The notes: a model not told the origin generated them from the letters alone. 21,686 nt of DNA from CAYTQK01 sp964439745 (GCA_964439745.1 CAYTQK010000013.1:1-21686), one strand, 5' to 3'. Positions 7,354 to 15,609 are shown, counted from the stretch's first letter. Made by a program: numbers and translations.

Positions 7354-7875
7354 ATGCCTGAGCGGTATTTCGCCTTTGCCACCCGGATGGGGCAATGCCT
7401 GCTGCGATTTGGCGATCAGCCCTTCCGGCTGTGGCGTATTTTTCTGCCTGGAGCGGATTCAGCCTTGCCGGCGATACCGCTGGAAAGCGTTGCCGATACC
7501 GGCCACCCGGCGCGGCGGGTGGCCCGGGCGATCACCGGCTTTTTTGACGGAAAACGGCCGCCGGCCATACCCGAGGCCTGGCTGGACTGGCGGCCGCTGA
7601 CGGAAAAGGAGCGGCGGGTATTGCAAACAGTGGCCGGGATTCCCTATGGCCAGACCCGCACTTACGGGCAAATCGCCGATCAGGCCGGCTTTCCCGGCGG
7701 GGCCCGGTTCGTGGGCAACACCATGGCCAAAAACCCCTTTCCGGTGATCGTTCCCTGCCACCGGGTGATCCGGGCGGACGGCAGCCCCGGCGGTTTCGCC
7801 GGCGGCCTGCGCCCGAACCGGCAGACGCCTGCCCTGGAAGGCCGCCCGGCCGGTCCGTCCCCTGAGGAGGCATAA
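7354..7875 (+). CDS. ogt: Methylated-DNA-[protein]-cysteine S-methyltransferase (Ogt/MGMT)
   Basis: 173-aa suicide enzyme that moves alkyl groups from O6-alkylguanine (and O4-alkylthymine) in DNA to its own cysteine. The acceptor is C135 in VPCHRV. Upstream are the helix-turn-helix region GQTRTYGQIADQAG and the ARFVGNTMAKNP segment with the Arg that flips the base. After the active site comes GGFAGGL. The N-terminal domain (residues 1-85) is divergent, as is common. A GGAG-type ribosome-binding site (ACGGAG, about 7340) precedes the ATG. The stop overlaps the next ATG in TAATG, and the SD of the next gene (GAGGAGG, 7864-7870) lies inside this one. It is therefore translationally coupled to the EndoQ-helicase fusion, which supports a shared DNA-repair operon. 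Confidence 0.92.
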   Translation: MPERYFAFATRMGQCLLRFGDQPFRLWRIFLPGADSALPAIPLESVADTGHPARRVARAITGFFDGKRPPAIPEAWLDWRPLTEKERRVLQTVAGIPYGQTRTYGQIADQAGFPGGARFVGNTMAKNPFPVIVPCHRVIRADGSPGGFAGGLRPNRQTPALEGRPAGPSPEEA

Positions 7876-10800
7876 TGCGCTATATCGCCGACCTGCACGT
7901 TCACTCCAAATATTCCCGCGCCACCGCCCGGAACCTCGACCTGGAACATCTTTATATCTTCGCCCAGTTAAAGGGAATCCAGGTGGTCGCCACCGGCGAT
8001 TATACCCATCCGGCCTGGTTTGCCGAATTATCCGAAAAACTGGTGCCGGCCGAGGCGGGTTTTTTCCGGCTGGACGACCGGATCGCGGCCGCCTGCGACC
8101 GGGAGGTGCCGCCGGCCTGCCGCTGTCCGGTCCGGTTCGTGCTGTCCACCGAGATCAGCAATATCTACAAGAAGAACGGCGTGACCCGCAAAAATCACAA
8201 CCTGGTGCTGATGCCGGGCCTGGAAGAAGCCGCCCGCTTCAACACCCGGCTGGACGCCATCGGCAACATCCAGGCCGACGGCCGGCCCATCCTCGGCCTG
8301 GACGCCCGGGACCTGCTGGAGATCGCCCTGGAGACTTCGGATGCGGCCTACCTGATTCCGGCGCATATCTGGACGCCCTGGTTTTCGGTCTTCGGTTCCA
8401 AGTCGGGCTTTGACTCGCTGTCCGAATGTTTCGAAGACCTGACCGGCCATATCTTCGCCCTGGAAACGGGGTTATCCTCGGATCCGCCCATGAACTGGCG
8501 CGTCTCCGGCATTGACGGCCTGACCCTGGTGTCCAACTCCGACGCCCATTCGCCGGCCAAGCTGGGCCGCGAGGCCTGCCTTTTTGACACGGAATTGTCC
8601 TATGCGGCCATGCGGTCCGCCCTGGAAACCGGGGATCCCCGGCACTACCTGGGCACCTTTGAATTTTACCCGGAAGAGGGCAAATATCATTACGACGGCC
8701 ACCGCAAATGCGGGGTCTGTTCCCATCCGGCCGAGACGATCAATAGCGGCGGCGTCTGTCCCGTCTGCGGGCAGCCGCTGACCCTGGGCGTTCTCTACCG
8801 GGTGGAGCAGCTGGCCGACCGACCGCCGGGAGAAAAGCCCGCCCGCTGTCATCCCTATCACAGCATCATCCCCCTGGAGGAGGTGCTCTCGGAAATCATC
8901 GGGGTGGGCCCCAAAACCAAGAAAGTAGCCGCCGCCTACCAGCGGATTCTGGATCAGTTCGGATCTGAATTTGAGGTGCTCTACTCGGTGCCGATCGAGG
9001 AGCTGAAGCGCGGCGAACCGGCGCTGCTGGATGAGGCCATCGGGCGCATGCGCCGGGGCCGGGTCCACCTGGAGCCCGGGTATGACGGCGAATACGGGCA
9101 TATCCGCGTTTTTGACAAGGAGGAACGGGCGCAGCTGCAGGGGCAGCGGACCCTTTTCCCCCTGACCGAGGCCCCGCCGGCCAGGCCCTCTTCGGCCGTG
9201 TCCCCTGATCCGGCCGCCGGCGAAGCCGCCGATTCCTCACCGGCAGATACCGATCCAGGGAAGTCGGCCAAGGCCACCGGGGCTGATCCGGGCCATGAAA
9301 TTGACGCCGGCCTGAACGCGCCGCAGCGCCGGGCGGTGGCGCACGGCCCCGGTCCCCTGATGATCATGGCCGGCCCGGGGTCCGGCAAGACCCGGACCAT
9401 TACCTGCCGCATGGCCCGGCTGCTCCGGGAGGGGCAGGCGGACAAGCGGTCGGTGGCGGCCATTACCTTTACCAACCGGGCGGCCGGGGAAATGAAGGAG
9501 CGGCTGGCGGACATGCTGGGCGGGGCGGCAGACCTGCCCCAGGTGAGCACCTTTCATGCCTTCTGCCTGGGGCTGCTGACCGAAGAGAACCAGTCCCCGC
9601 GGGTGATCCTGGATGAGGCGGATCAGTTGCGCCTGATTACCGGCATTGTTCGTGGAATATCCGCCGACGGTGAGGCTCCGGATCCGTCCCCGAACCGTGT
9701 CCGGGACCTCATCGGCCGGCTCAAGCAAAATCTGCTCGGGCCGGATGCCGATCCCGCTCCGCTGCTCCGCCGACTCGGAGAGGAGATTGACGCCGGGCAG
9801 CTGGCGGCGGTCTACCGGGACTACCAGGCGGCGTTGGCCCGGGACAATGCCTGCGATTATGAAGACCTGATCATGCGGGTGGTGCAACGCCTGGAGACGG
9901 ACCAAGAGCGGCGGGATGCCTTGCGGCGGCGTTATGCCTGGATTTTCGTGGATGAATTCCAGGACGTCAACTACGGGCAGTACCGGCTGGTGCGGCTGCT
10001 GGCCCCGGCCGACGGCAATGTCTGCGTCATCGGCGATCCCGACCAGGCCATCTACGGCTTTCGCGGCTCGGACGCGGCTTTTTTTCGGCAATTTGCGCAG
10101 GATTTTCCGGGGGTGACGCGTATTTCCCTGGAGCAGAATTATCGTTCCACCGATACCATTCTGACCGCCGCCTATCATGTCATTTCCCGCCAGGGAGACG
10201 ACAACCAGCGGATCCGGGTCTACTCCGGGCGGTCCGGGGTGCCGACCATCGCCGTGGCCGGCCTGGCCTCGGACAAGGCCGAGGCGGTCTATACCGGTAA
10301 AACCATTGAAAAAATGGTCGGCGGGCTGGGTTTTCATTCCGTGGATTTCGGCGCGGCCGGGTATGACGACGGTGACGGCGCCCTCTCCTTTGCCGATATC
10401 GCCGTCCTCTTCCGCACCCGACAGCAGGCGGCGGTTTATGCCGACGTTCTGGCAGGCGCCGGTATTCCCTGCCACCGGGTCAGCCGGGAAAGCCTGTTTG
10501 ACAGTCCGGGCGTGGCCGAGCTGCTCTCCTGGCTGCGGCTGTGCGAGGCCAATGCCAGTTTCCCGGATTTTGAGCGGGCGGCCGCAGCCGCCGTGCCGCC
10601 GGTCCGCTCCCGGACTCTGGCGGCGCTGGAAGCCTGGAGCCGCCGGCACGATTTTTCCGTGGAAACCATGCTGACCGCCCTGCCGCGCTATCCCGTGGAC
10701 AAGGTGGACATCCCGGTTCAGCGGGTGCTGGCCAATCTGGCGGAGACGGTCCTGGATCTCCGGGAAGACATGGCCTGGATGCGACTGAGAGAGAAAATCG

Positions 10801-11315
10801 CCTATTTACGGGAAGCCCGCCCGGAGCTGAACAATCTCATCAGCGCCGACCCCGCCCGGGAAGAAGCCCTGGAACAGGTGCTGGCCCGGGCGGAGGAGAC
10901 GGGCGGGGAGAGCGGGGATTTTTTTGCCCGGGCGGCCCTGGCCGCGGATGCCGACAGTTTTACTCCCCGGGCGGACCGGGTCCGGCTGATGACGATTCAC
11001 GCCGCCAAGGGGTTGGAATTCCCGGTGGTTTTCGTGGCCGGCTGCGAAGACGGACTGCTGCCGCTGCAACGGCCGGGCCGCAATGACGACGTCGACCCGG
11101 CCGAAGAGCGCCGGCTCTTTTACGTGGCCATGACCCGGGCCGGATCCCGGCTGATTTTTACCTGGGCCAGAAAACGGCTGATCTACGGCCGCCTGGAAGA
11201 ACGGCAATTGTCCCCCTTTGTGGCGGATATCGAAGCCCGGCTGCTGCGGCGAGAAGAGGGGCCGGCAAAGCGCTCCAGGGGAGGGCAGGGAGCGGTGCAG
11301 CTGGAATTGTTCTGA
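7875..11315 (+). CDS. Fusion: EndoQ-like PHP/zinc-ribbon nuclease + UvrD/PcrA (SF1A) helicase
   Basis: 1146 aa. Residues 1-430 form a PHP-type nuclease domain of the EndoQ/TIGR00375 type. Metal-ligand candidates are H8-x-H10, D42/H45 (GDYTHP), E93, H164 (PAHIWTPW) and D223-x-H225 (SNSDAHS). A zinc ribbon follows (C279-x2-C282, C295-x2-C298), then an HhH-like segment IGVGPKTKKV. Archaeal EndoQ nicks DNA 5' to uracil, hypoxanthine, xanthine and AP sites. A Pro/Ala/Ser-rich linker (about 430-476) leads to a complete UvrD/PcrA helicase: Walker A AGPGSGKT (499-506, K505), DEFQ (D693-Q696), GDPDQAIYGFRGS, LEQNYRST, TIHAAKGLEF and YVAMTRA. The protein ends in QLELF (1142-1146), like a beta-clamp-binding motif, and a second QRTLF (424-428) sits at the end of the nuclease half. 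It is coupled to the alkyltransferase gene upstream (TAATG) and to the small gene downstream (TGATG). Domain calls are firm; the substrate is inferred. Confidence 0.9.
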   Translation: MRYIADLHVHSKYSRATARNLDLEHLYIFAQLKGIQVVATGDYTHPAWFAELSEKLVPAEAGFFRLDDRIAAACDREVPPACRCPVRFVLSTEISNIYKKNGVTRKNHNLVLMPGLEEAARFNTRLDAIGNIQADGRPILGLDARDLLEIALETSDAAYLIPAHIWTPWFSVFGSKSGFDSLSECFEDLTGHIFALETGLSSDPPMNWRVSGIDGLTLVSNSDAHSPAKLGREACLFDTELSYAAMRSALETGDPRHYLGTFEFYPEEGKYHYDGHRKCGVCSHPAETINSGGVCPVCGQPLTLGVLYRVEQLADRPPGEKPARCHPYHSIIPLEEVLSEIIGVGPKTKKVAAAYQRILDQFGSEFEVLYSVPIEELKRGEPALLDEAIGRMRRGRVHLEPGYDGEYGHIRVFDKEERAQLQGQRTLFPLTEAPPARPSSAVSPDPAAGEAADSSPADTDPGKSAKATGADPGHEIDAGLNAPQRRAVAHGPGPLMIMAGPGSGKTRTITCRMARLLREGQADKRSVAAITFTNRAAGEMKERLADMLGGAADLPQVSTFHAFCLGLLTEENQSPRVILDEADQLRLITGIVRGISADGEAPDPSPNRVRDLIGRLKQNLLGPDADPAPLLRRLGEEIDAGQLAAVYRDYQAALARDNACDYEDLIMRVVQRLETDQERRDALRRRYAWIFVDEFQDVNYGQYRLVRLLAPADGNVCVIGDPDQAIYGFRGSDAAFFRQFAQDFPGVTRISLEQNYRSTDTILTAAYHVISRQGDDNQRIRVYSGRSGVPTIAVAGLASDKAEAVYTGKTIEKMVGGLGFHSVDFGAAGYDDGDGALSFADIAVLFRTRQQAAVYADVLAGAGIPCHRVSRESLFDSPGVAELLSWLRLCEANASFPDFERAAAAAVPPVRSRTLAALEAWSRRHDFSVETMLTALPRYPVDKVDIPVQRVLANLAETVLDLREDMAWMRLREKIAYLREARPELNNLISADPAREEALEQVLARAEETGGESGDFFARAALAADADSFTPRADRVRLMTIHAAKGLEFPVVFVAGCEDGLLPLQRPGRNDDVDPAEERRLFYVAMTRAGSRLIFTWARKRLIYGRLEERQLSPFVADIEARLLRREEGPAKRSRGGQGAVQLELF

Positions 11316-11728
11316 TGGAAAAAAACGGTGGAAAAATGATCCAAAACGAAATACTGCTGGAGACCGAAACCCTGGAAAACGGGGTGGAGTTGAACCTGTA
11401 TGATGCCTCCCGGAAAGTGGCCGGGGAGCGCTGGCAGGTGGTGCTGATCGTCCGGGCCCGGGTGCCGGTCACGGAAGCCCTGTGCCGCCAATGCCGGCCG
11501 GCGGACACAGAGGAGATCCGGGCCCTGCTGGGAGAAAGCCAGCTCTGGGAACAGAAGCGGGAGCGCAATTTTATCGATGAAAAAGAAAAGGAGGCGGTGC
11601 TGGCCGCCATGCGGGAAAGTTTTTCAGGCACCATTCGTTCCTATGTGGCTCATCCGGAGTTCGCCGTCCGGCTGATAGCCCGGCGGTGCCAGGACTTGGC
11701 AAAACGACAACGGCAGGGTATAATATAA
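11315..11728 (+). CDS. Small conserved-type hypothetical protein, 137 aa, coupled to the EndoQ-helicase gene
   Basis: Not recognised. It starts with a beta-rich half (ILLETETLENGVELNLYDASRK then RWQVVLIVRARVPV) and continues with a charged helical half (about residues 75-137: EKRERNF-like, EKEKEAVLAAMRESF, VRLIARRCQDLAKRQ). There is one CRQC pair (CxxC) near the middle but no second pair. There is no signal peptide or membrane helix. The ATG at 11315 overlaps the helicase stop (TGATG), implying coupled translation; a second ATG at 11336 is an alternative start. Its position at the end of the repair operon suggests an accessory role, but nothing in the sequence identifies one. Confidence 0.7.
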   Translation: MEKNGGKMIQNEILLETETLENGVELNLYDASRKVAGERWQVVLIVRARVPVTEALCRQCRPADTEEIRALLGESQLWEQKRERNFIDEKEKEAVLAAMRESFSGTIRSYVAHPEFAVRLIARRCQDLAKRQRQGII

Positions 11729-11750
11729 TTTTTTTGGTAATGTTCAAAAG

Positions 11751-11876
11751 TGACGGCTTCGTAAAAATTCTTTTTTACAGGCAGTTTTAAGTAATTAAGT
11801 GTTTAAGTAAAATTAAAAAGTTATCTTTTATTACTTGACACGCATAACATTTTTTATACTTTTTACGAAGCAGTCA
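11751..11876. mobile_element. MITE-like AT-rich element with 17-bp terminal inverted repeats
   Basis: The left end TGACGGCTTCGTAAAAA (11751-11767) is an inverted copy of the right end TTTTTACGAAGCAGTCA (11860-11876), with one mismatch. The element is about 126 bp, very AT-rich, and has no coding capacity. An 8-bp direct repeat TCAAAAGT flanks or overlaps the ends (11744-11751 and 11874-11881), compatible with a target-site duplication; the exact boundary is ambiguous by a few bases. Base composition differs strongly from the GC-rich neighbours. It ends about 20 nt before the lytic transglycosylase ATG, so it forms most of that gene's upstream region. Confidence 0.65.
11835..11860 (+). promoter_or_regulatory. 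Possible promoter inside the MITE-like element
   Basis: TTGACA (11835-11840) and TATACT (11855-11860) both match consensus well, but the spacer is only 14 bp, shorter than the usual 16-18. If active it would drive the lytic transglycosylase gene from within the element. Confidence 0.25.
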
Positions 11877-11898
11877 AAAGTTTTTGCCCCGGAACAAT

Positions 11899-12492
11899 AT
11901 GAACAAGATTGCCTTTTTTTCACGACAGTTCGGCTTGTTCGCGCTCGGCCTGACCGTTCTCGCCCTGGCCGGCCCGTTTCCGGTTGCCGCCACGGAGATC
12001 TACAAGTACGTGGATGCCCGGGGCGCCCTGTTTTTTACGGACCGGCCCCTGGACGAGGGGCGGTATGTGCGACTGGAGCCGCGTCCGGGAAAAAGTTCTT
12101 GCGGCGATACGCTCCGGTATGATCGCTGGATCCGCCGGGCCGCCCGGCAGCATGGCATTTCCTTTGCCCTGATCAAGGCCATGATCAAGGTGGAGTCCAA
12201 CTTCAATCCGGCCGCTGTCTCCATTGCCGGCGCCAAGGGGCTGATGCAGATCATGCCCCAAAATTATCCCTACCTGGGTATTGTCGATCCCTTTCATCCC
12301 GGCCAGAACATTATAGGCGGTACCCGCTATTTCCGGCAGATGCTGGACCGGTTCGACGGGCATCTCCGGTTCGCCCTGGCCGCCTACAATGCAGGGCCCG
12401 AGGCGGTCGACCGCTATGGACGTATCCCGCCTTACCCGGAAACCATTAATTACGTCGACCAGGTGCTCCGGTATTACGTTTTGTATAAATAG
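11899..12492 (+). CDS. Secreted lytic transglycosylase (DUF4124 + SLT domain)
   Basis: 197 aa. Residues 1-31 are a signal peptide: Lys/Arg start, hydrophobic core LFALGLTVLALAG, and a likely cut after PVAA. Residues about 32-60 (EIYKYVDARGALFFTDRP) are a DUF4124-type segment common in periplasmic proteins. From about 75 there is a family 23-type SLT domain, with the catalytic Glu E99 in KVESNFNP, then GAKGLMQIMP, GGTRYF and ALAAYNAGP. The enzyme cleaves peptidoglycan to 1,6-anhydro products in the periplasm. I chose the ATG at 11899, which starts a clean signal peptide; a TTG at 11884 would add five residues. It precedes the class A PBP gene, so a degradative and a synthetic wall enzyme are adjacent, but the 251-bp gap does not prove one operon. 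Confidence 0.9.
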   Translation: MNKIAFFSRQFGLFALGLTVLALAGPFPVAATEIYKYVDARGALFFTDRPLDEGRYVRLEPRPGKSSCGDTLRYDRWIRRAARQHGISFALIKAMIKVESNFNPAAVSIAGAKGLMQIMPQNYPYLGIVDPFHPGQNIIGGTRYFRQMLDRFDGHLRFALAAYNAGPEAVDRYGRIPPYPETINYVDQVLRYYVLYK

Positions 12493-12687
12493 GCCGGTAT
12501 GATGTTTCTCTTCTGGCGCTTGCAGGTGGGGAGGCTGCTGGAATAATCATTTCCGGATCGATTTTTTTCCTGCTTTTCGGGCAATTATCCTGAAGCTGCT
12601 CGCCACCGTCGGTCAGGCCGGCAAAAGAGGGTTGCTTTTTGGCGGCCGGCCATGTAAAAATTCGGAGCTTGACAGCAAGAGACACTG

Positions 12688-12716
12688 TCCGGCCTGGCCG
12701 GAATTTTATTTTTTTG
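12688..12716 (+). terminator. Weak hairpin plus T-rich tract in the 12493-12743 gap
   Basis: TCCGG (12688-12692), loop CCTGG and CCGGA (12698-12702) are followed by a T-rich stretch to 12716. The 5-bp GC-rich stem is short, so this is a marginal terminator or leader hairpin 28 nt before the PBP start. The remainder of the 251-bp gap shows no gene. Confidence 0.3.
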
Positions 12717-12743
12717 TTTCATAACCGACGCTTGCAAATCCTG

Positions 12744-15158
12744 ATGATAAAAAAAATTCTCAAGTGGACGGCCCTGCTGACGGCCGCGGGACTGATAGTG
12801 GCTGGTTTGGCCGGCGGCATTTTTTATTACCGGATCAGCCGGGATCTGCCGACGCTGTTTTCCCTGGATGAGTATCGCCCCCCGGTTATTACAACGGTTT
12901 ACGGGGATAACGGCGATAAGCTGGCCGAGTTCTACAACCATCGCCGGATCGTCATCCCCTGGTCAAAAATTCCCCCCAAGCTGGTCAACGCCTTTGTGGC
13001 CGCAGAAGATGCCCGTTTTTTTCAGCATAACGGCATTGATGTTCTTGGCGTGGTCCGGGCCTTTATCAAGAACATGGAGGCCGGCGCCATCGTCCAGGGC
13101 GGCAGCACCATTACCCAGCAGGTGGCCAAATCCCTTTTTCTTTCCCCGGAGCGGACCTATACCAGGAAAATCAAGGAGGCCATATTAGCCAGCCGGATTG
13201 AAAAACGGTTTACCAAGAAAGAAATTTTATATCTTTACTTGAATCAGATTTATCTCGGCCACGGGGCCTATGGGGTGGAAGCTGCCGCGGAAAATTATTT
13301 CGGTAAAAGCGTTGATGAGCTCAACCTGGCCGAATGCGCCCTGCTGGCCGGACTGCCCCAGGCGCCCAGCAGGTATTCTCCCTTCCGTCACCCGCTGCGG
13401 GCCAAAACCCGCCAGATTTATGTTCTCAACCAGATGGCAGCGCGAGGAAATATCACGCCGGAGCAGGCCGACGTCGCCCGCCAAAAAGAGGTCAACATCC
13501 AGCCTGGCAAAAACTGGTTTCAGGAGCGGACGCCCTGGTACGCGGAATATGTTCGCCGCTATCTGGTGGAACGCTACGGCAAAGAAACGGTATATAATGA
13601 AGGGTTGACCGTGCGGGCGGCGGTGCTGCCGCAGATGCAGGCCATCGCCCGCCAGGAGATGGAAAAGGGACTGCGCCAGCTGGACAAGCGGCAGGGATAC
13701 CGGGGCCCGCGAAAACACCTGGAAGCCGAAGAGATTGAAGCGTATCTGGATGATTTGAAGGAAGCGCTTCCGGACAAGCCTGATCTGGTCCGGCCGGGGG
13801 AGCTGCTGGCCGGCGTGGTGGTGGCGGTGGACGATTCTGAAGACGTTGTCCGGGTCCGGACCGCCCGGGGATCTGGCCAGATAAGCCTGGCGGATATGAA
13901 ATGGGCCCGTCGCCCGGACCCGGAAGTGGCCTGGTATAAACCCGCCGCCCGAATTACCGATCCTTCCCAGGCGCTGGCGGTGGGTGATGTGATCCAGGTC
14001 GGGGTCAAGGAAGTGCTGGCTCCCCCGGCAGAAGAGGCTTCACCAGATTCCGCTGACGGTGTGGAGGCAGCGGCCGAGCCGGAAGGCGAACGATTCGTCT
14101 TTGTGCTGGAGCAGGAGCCGGCTGTCGAGTCGGCCCTGATCTGCCTGGAAACCGAAAGCGGCCTGGTCCGGGCCATGGTCGGCGGCCGGGATTTTAAGAA
14201 GAGCCAGTTCAACCGGGCCTTGCAGGCCAAGCGGCAGCCCGGCTCCGCGTTCAAGCCGATCATTTACGCCGCCGCCCTGGACAAGGGCTATACCCCGGCC
14301 ACCATGATCGTCGATTCCGCCATCGTTTTTGAAGACAAGGACCATGACTTTATCTGGAAGCCCCGCAATTATGGAGAAAAATTTTATGGACCGACGCTCT
14401 TTTCCCGGGCGCTGATCAAGTCGCACAATATCCCCACCATCAAGATCCTGATGGATATCGGCGTCGACTATGTGCGGGAGTATGCCGCCAGGCTGGGTAT
14501 CGAGTCGTCCCTGAACCGGGATCTGTCCATCGCTCTGGGCTCTTCGGTGCTGTCGCCGCTGGAGCTGGTCACGGCCTATTCCGTGTTCGCCAACTTGGGA
14601 GAGAAGGTGCCCCCCGTCTTTATCAAAAGCGTCCGCGACCGCGACGGACAAATCCTGGAGCAGAACACCGCCGAACCGGAACGGGTCATCGGCGCGGATA
14701 CCGCTTATATCATGACTCATCTGCTGAAAGGGGTGGTACAGTACGGCACCGGGCGCCGCGTCCGGGCACTGAATCACCCGGCTGCCGGCAAAACCGGAAC
14801 CACCGACAACATGGACGATGCCTGGTTTGTGGGCTATACCCCGGGCTACGTGACCGCCGTCTGGGTTGGCTTTGACCAGGAGCATTCCCTGGGTGATTCG
14901 GAAACCGGGGCCAGCGCCGCCAGTCCCATCTGGCTGGGATTCATGAAACGCGTCCTGGCCGATAAGTCGGTGCGTTATTTTGAGGTGCCGCCGGGCGTGA
15001 TGTTCTCCAAGATTGACGCTGAAACCGGGCTGCTGCCCATTGACGAGTCGGAATCCATTATCTACGAGTGTTTCAAGGAAGGAACCGCGCCCACCGAGCA
15101 TACGCCCCGGCCGGACACAATGGTGGAAGAAGAGCAGTTTTTCAAGCAGGAAATGTAG
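12744..15158 (+). CDS. mrcA: Class A penicillin-binding protein 1A (transglycosylase/transpeptidase)
   Basis: 804 aa bifunctional peptidoglycan synthase. A short cytoplasmic KK start and one membrane helix (about residues 7-28) anchor it. The GT51 glycosyltransferase domain (about 50-230) has catalytic E88 in AAEDARFF, QGGSTITQQ, and the YLNQIYLGHGAYGVEAAA helix. An OB-fold insert (about 345-440) precedes the transpeptidase domain with S501-A-F-K504, S560-H-N562 and K683-T-G-T686. All catalytic elements are intact. I chose the ATG at 12744 because the membrane anchor follows at once; a TTG at 12639 would add 35 unlikely residues. No strong ribosome-binding site is visible. The C-terminus is acidic and short (MVEEEQFFKQEM). 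Confidence 0.93.
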   Translation: MIKKILKWTALLTAAGLIVAGLAGGIFYYRISRDLPTLFSLDEYRPPVITTVYGDNGDKLAEFYNHRRIVIPWSKIPPKLVNAFVAAEDARFFQHNGIDVLGVVRAFIKNMEAGAIVQGGSTITQQVAKSLFLSPERTYTRKIKEAILASRIEKRFTKKEILYLYLNQIYLGHGAYGVEAAAENYFGKSVDELNLAECALLAGLPQAPSRYSPFRHPLRAKTRQIYVLNQMAARGNITPEQADVARQKEVNIQPGKNWFQERTPWYAEYVRRYLVERYGKETVYNEGLTVRAAVLPQMQAIARQEMEKGLRQLDKRQGYRGPRKHLEAEEIEAYLDDLKEALPDKPDLVRPGELLAGVVVAVDDSEDVVRVRTARGSGQISLADMKWARRPDPEVAWYKPAARITDPSQALAVGDVIQVGVKEVLAPPAEEASPDSADGVEAAAEPEGERFVFVLEQEPAVESALICLETESGLVRAMVGGRDFKKSQFNRALQAKRQPGSAFKPIIYAAALDKGYTPATMIVDSAIVFEDKDHDFIWKPRNYGEKFYGPTLFSRALIKSHNIPTIKILMDIGVDYVREYAARLGIESSLNRDLSIALGSSVLSPLELVTAYSVFANLGEKVPPVFIKSVRDRDGQILEQNTAEPERVIGADTAYIMTHLLKGVVQYGTGRRVRALNHPAAGKTGTTDNMDDAWFVGYTPGYVTAVWVGFDQEHSLGDSETGASAASPIWLGFMKRVLADKSVRYFEVPPGVMFSKIDAETGLLPIDESESIIYECFKEGTAPTEHTPRPDTMVEEEQFFKQEM

Positions 15159-15188
15159 CAGGTCCGGTGCCCGGAATGAGAACCGTCA

Positions 15189-15609
15189 TTATTTTTTTGT
15201 CTGGCCGTACTGTTCATTATAGGCGGCTATGAGCTGCTTGAGTTCGGCCAGCCGGGCATTGTGACGGTCCCACTTCGCATCCATGTTTTTTTTCTCCGCG
15301 GCGGTTTCGGCCCGGCCCTCTTTTGTTTCCAGTTGCTGGCGCTCCTCCTTGATCTGGGCGATGGCTTCCTGGAGGGCGGGATATGCTTCGGATTGATTGC
15401 CCAGGTTGATATGGCTGTAAAAGCCGCCGGAAGACGGGTGCGGCTGCCGGGCGGGCGTTTCCGGACAGCCTCTTCTTCGGACAGACGGCTTCGGCCGCCG
15501 GATCTGTCCTGTCCGTGGCCTGGACCTTGGAAAAAATGACGCCGCAGTGCCGGCATTCCTGGTCCCAGGTGGTGATCTTTTCGCCGCACTTGGGGCAGGT
15601 CGGCTGCAT
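15189..15609 (-). pseudogene. Frameshifted zinc-ribbon / coiled-coil protein gene
   Basis: Reading the - strand from the ATG at 15609, the protein begins MQPTCPKCGEKITTWDQE and then CRHCG, a zinc ribbon with C5-x2-C8 and C19-x2-C22. About 55 codons in, the sensible reading frame changes. A second frame, shifted by +1, continues with GGFYSHINLGNQSEAYPALQ, then a highly charged helical tail, and ends in NEQYGQTKK at a TAA (15189-15191). Each frame alone turns into Arg/Pro-rich nonsense outside its own part. One extra base (or two lost) in the GC-rich stretch around 15425-15460 would restore a single protein of about 139 aa. It is either a decayed gene or a sequencing/assembly error. It lies downstream of tRNA-Gln and gltX in the same direction. 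No function is known. Confidence 0.6.

Noticed and set aside
9237..10649. 470-codon open frame on the - strand
   Set aside because: Antisense to the helicase domain, whose motifs are all intact on the + strand.
12669..12702. TTGACA as a promoter for the PBP gene
   Set aside because: No acceptable -10 occurs 16-19 bp downstream; that region is GC-rich.
15227..15589. 120-codon - strand frame as a gene of its own
   Set aside because: It contains neither the zinc ribbon nor the sensible helical tail found in the other two frames and is Arg/Pro/Ser-rich.
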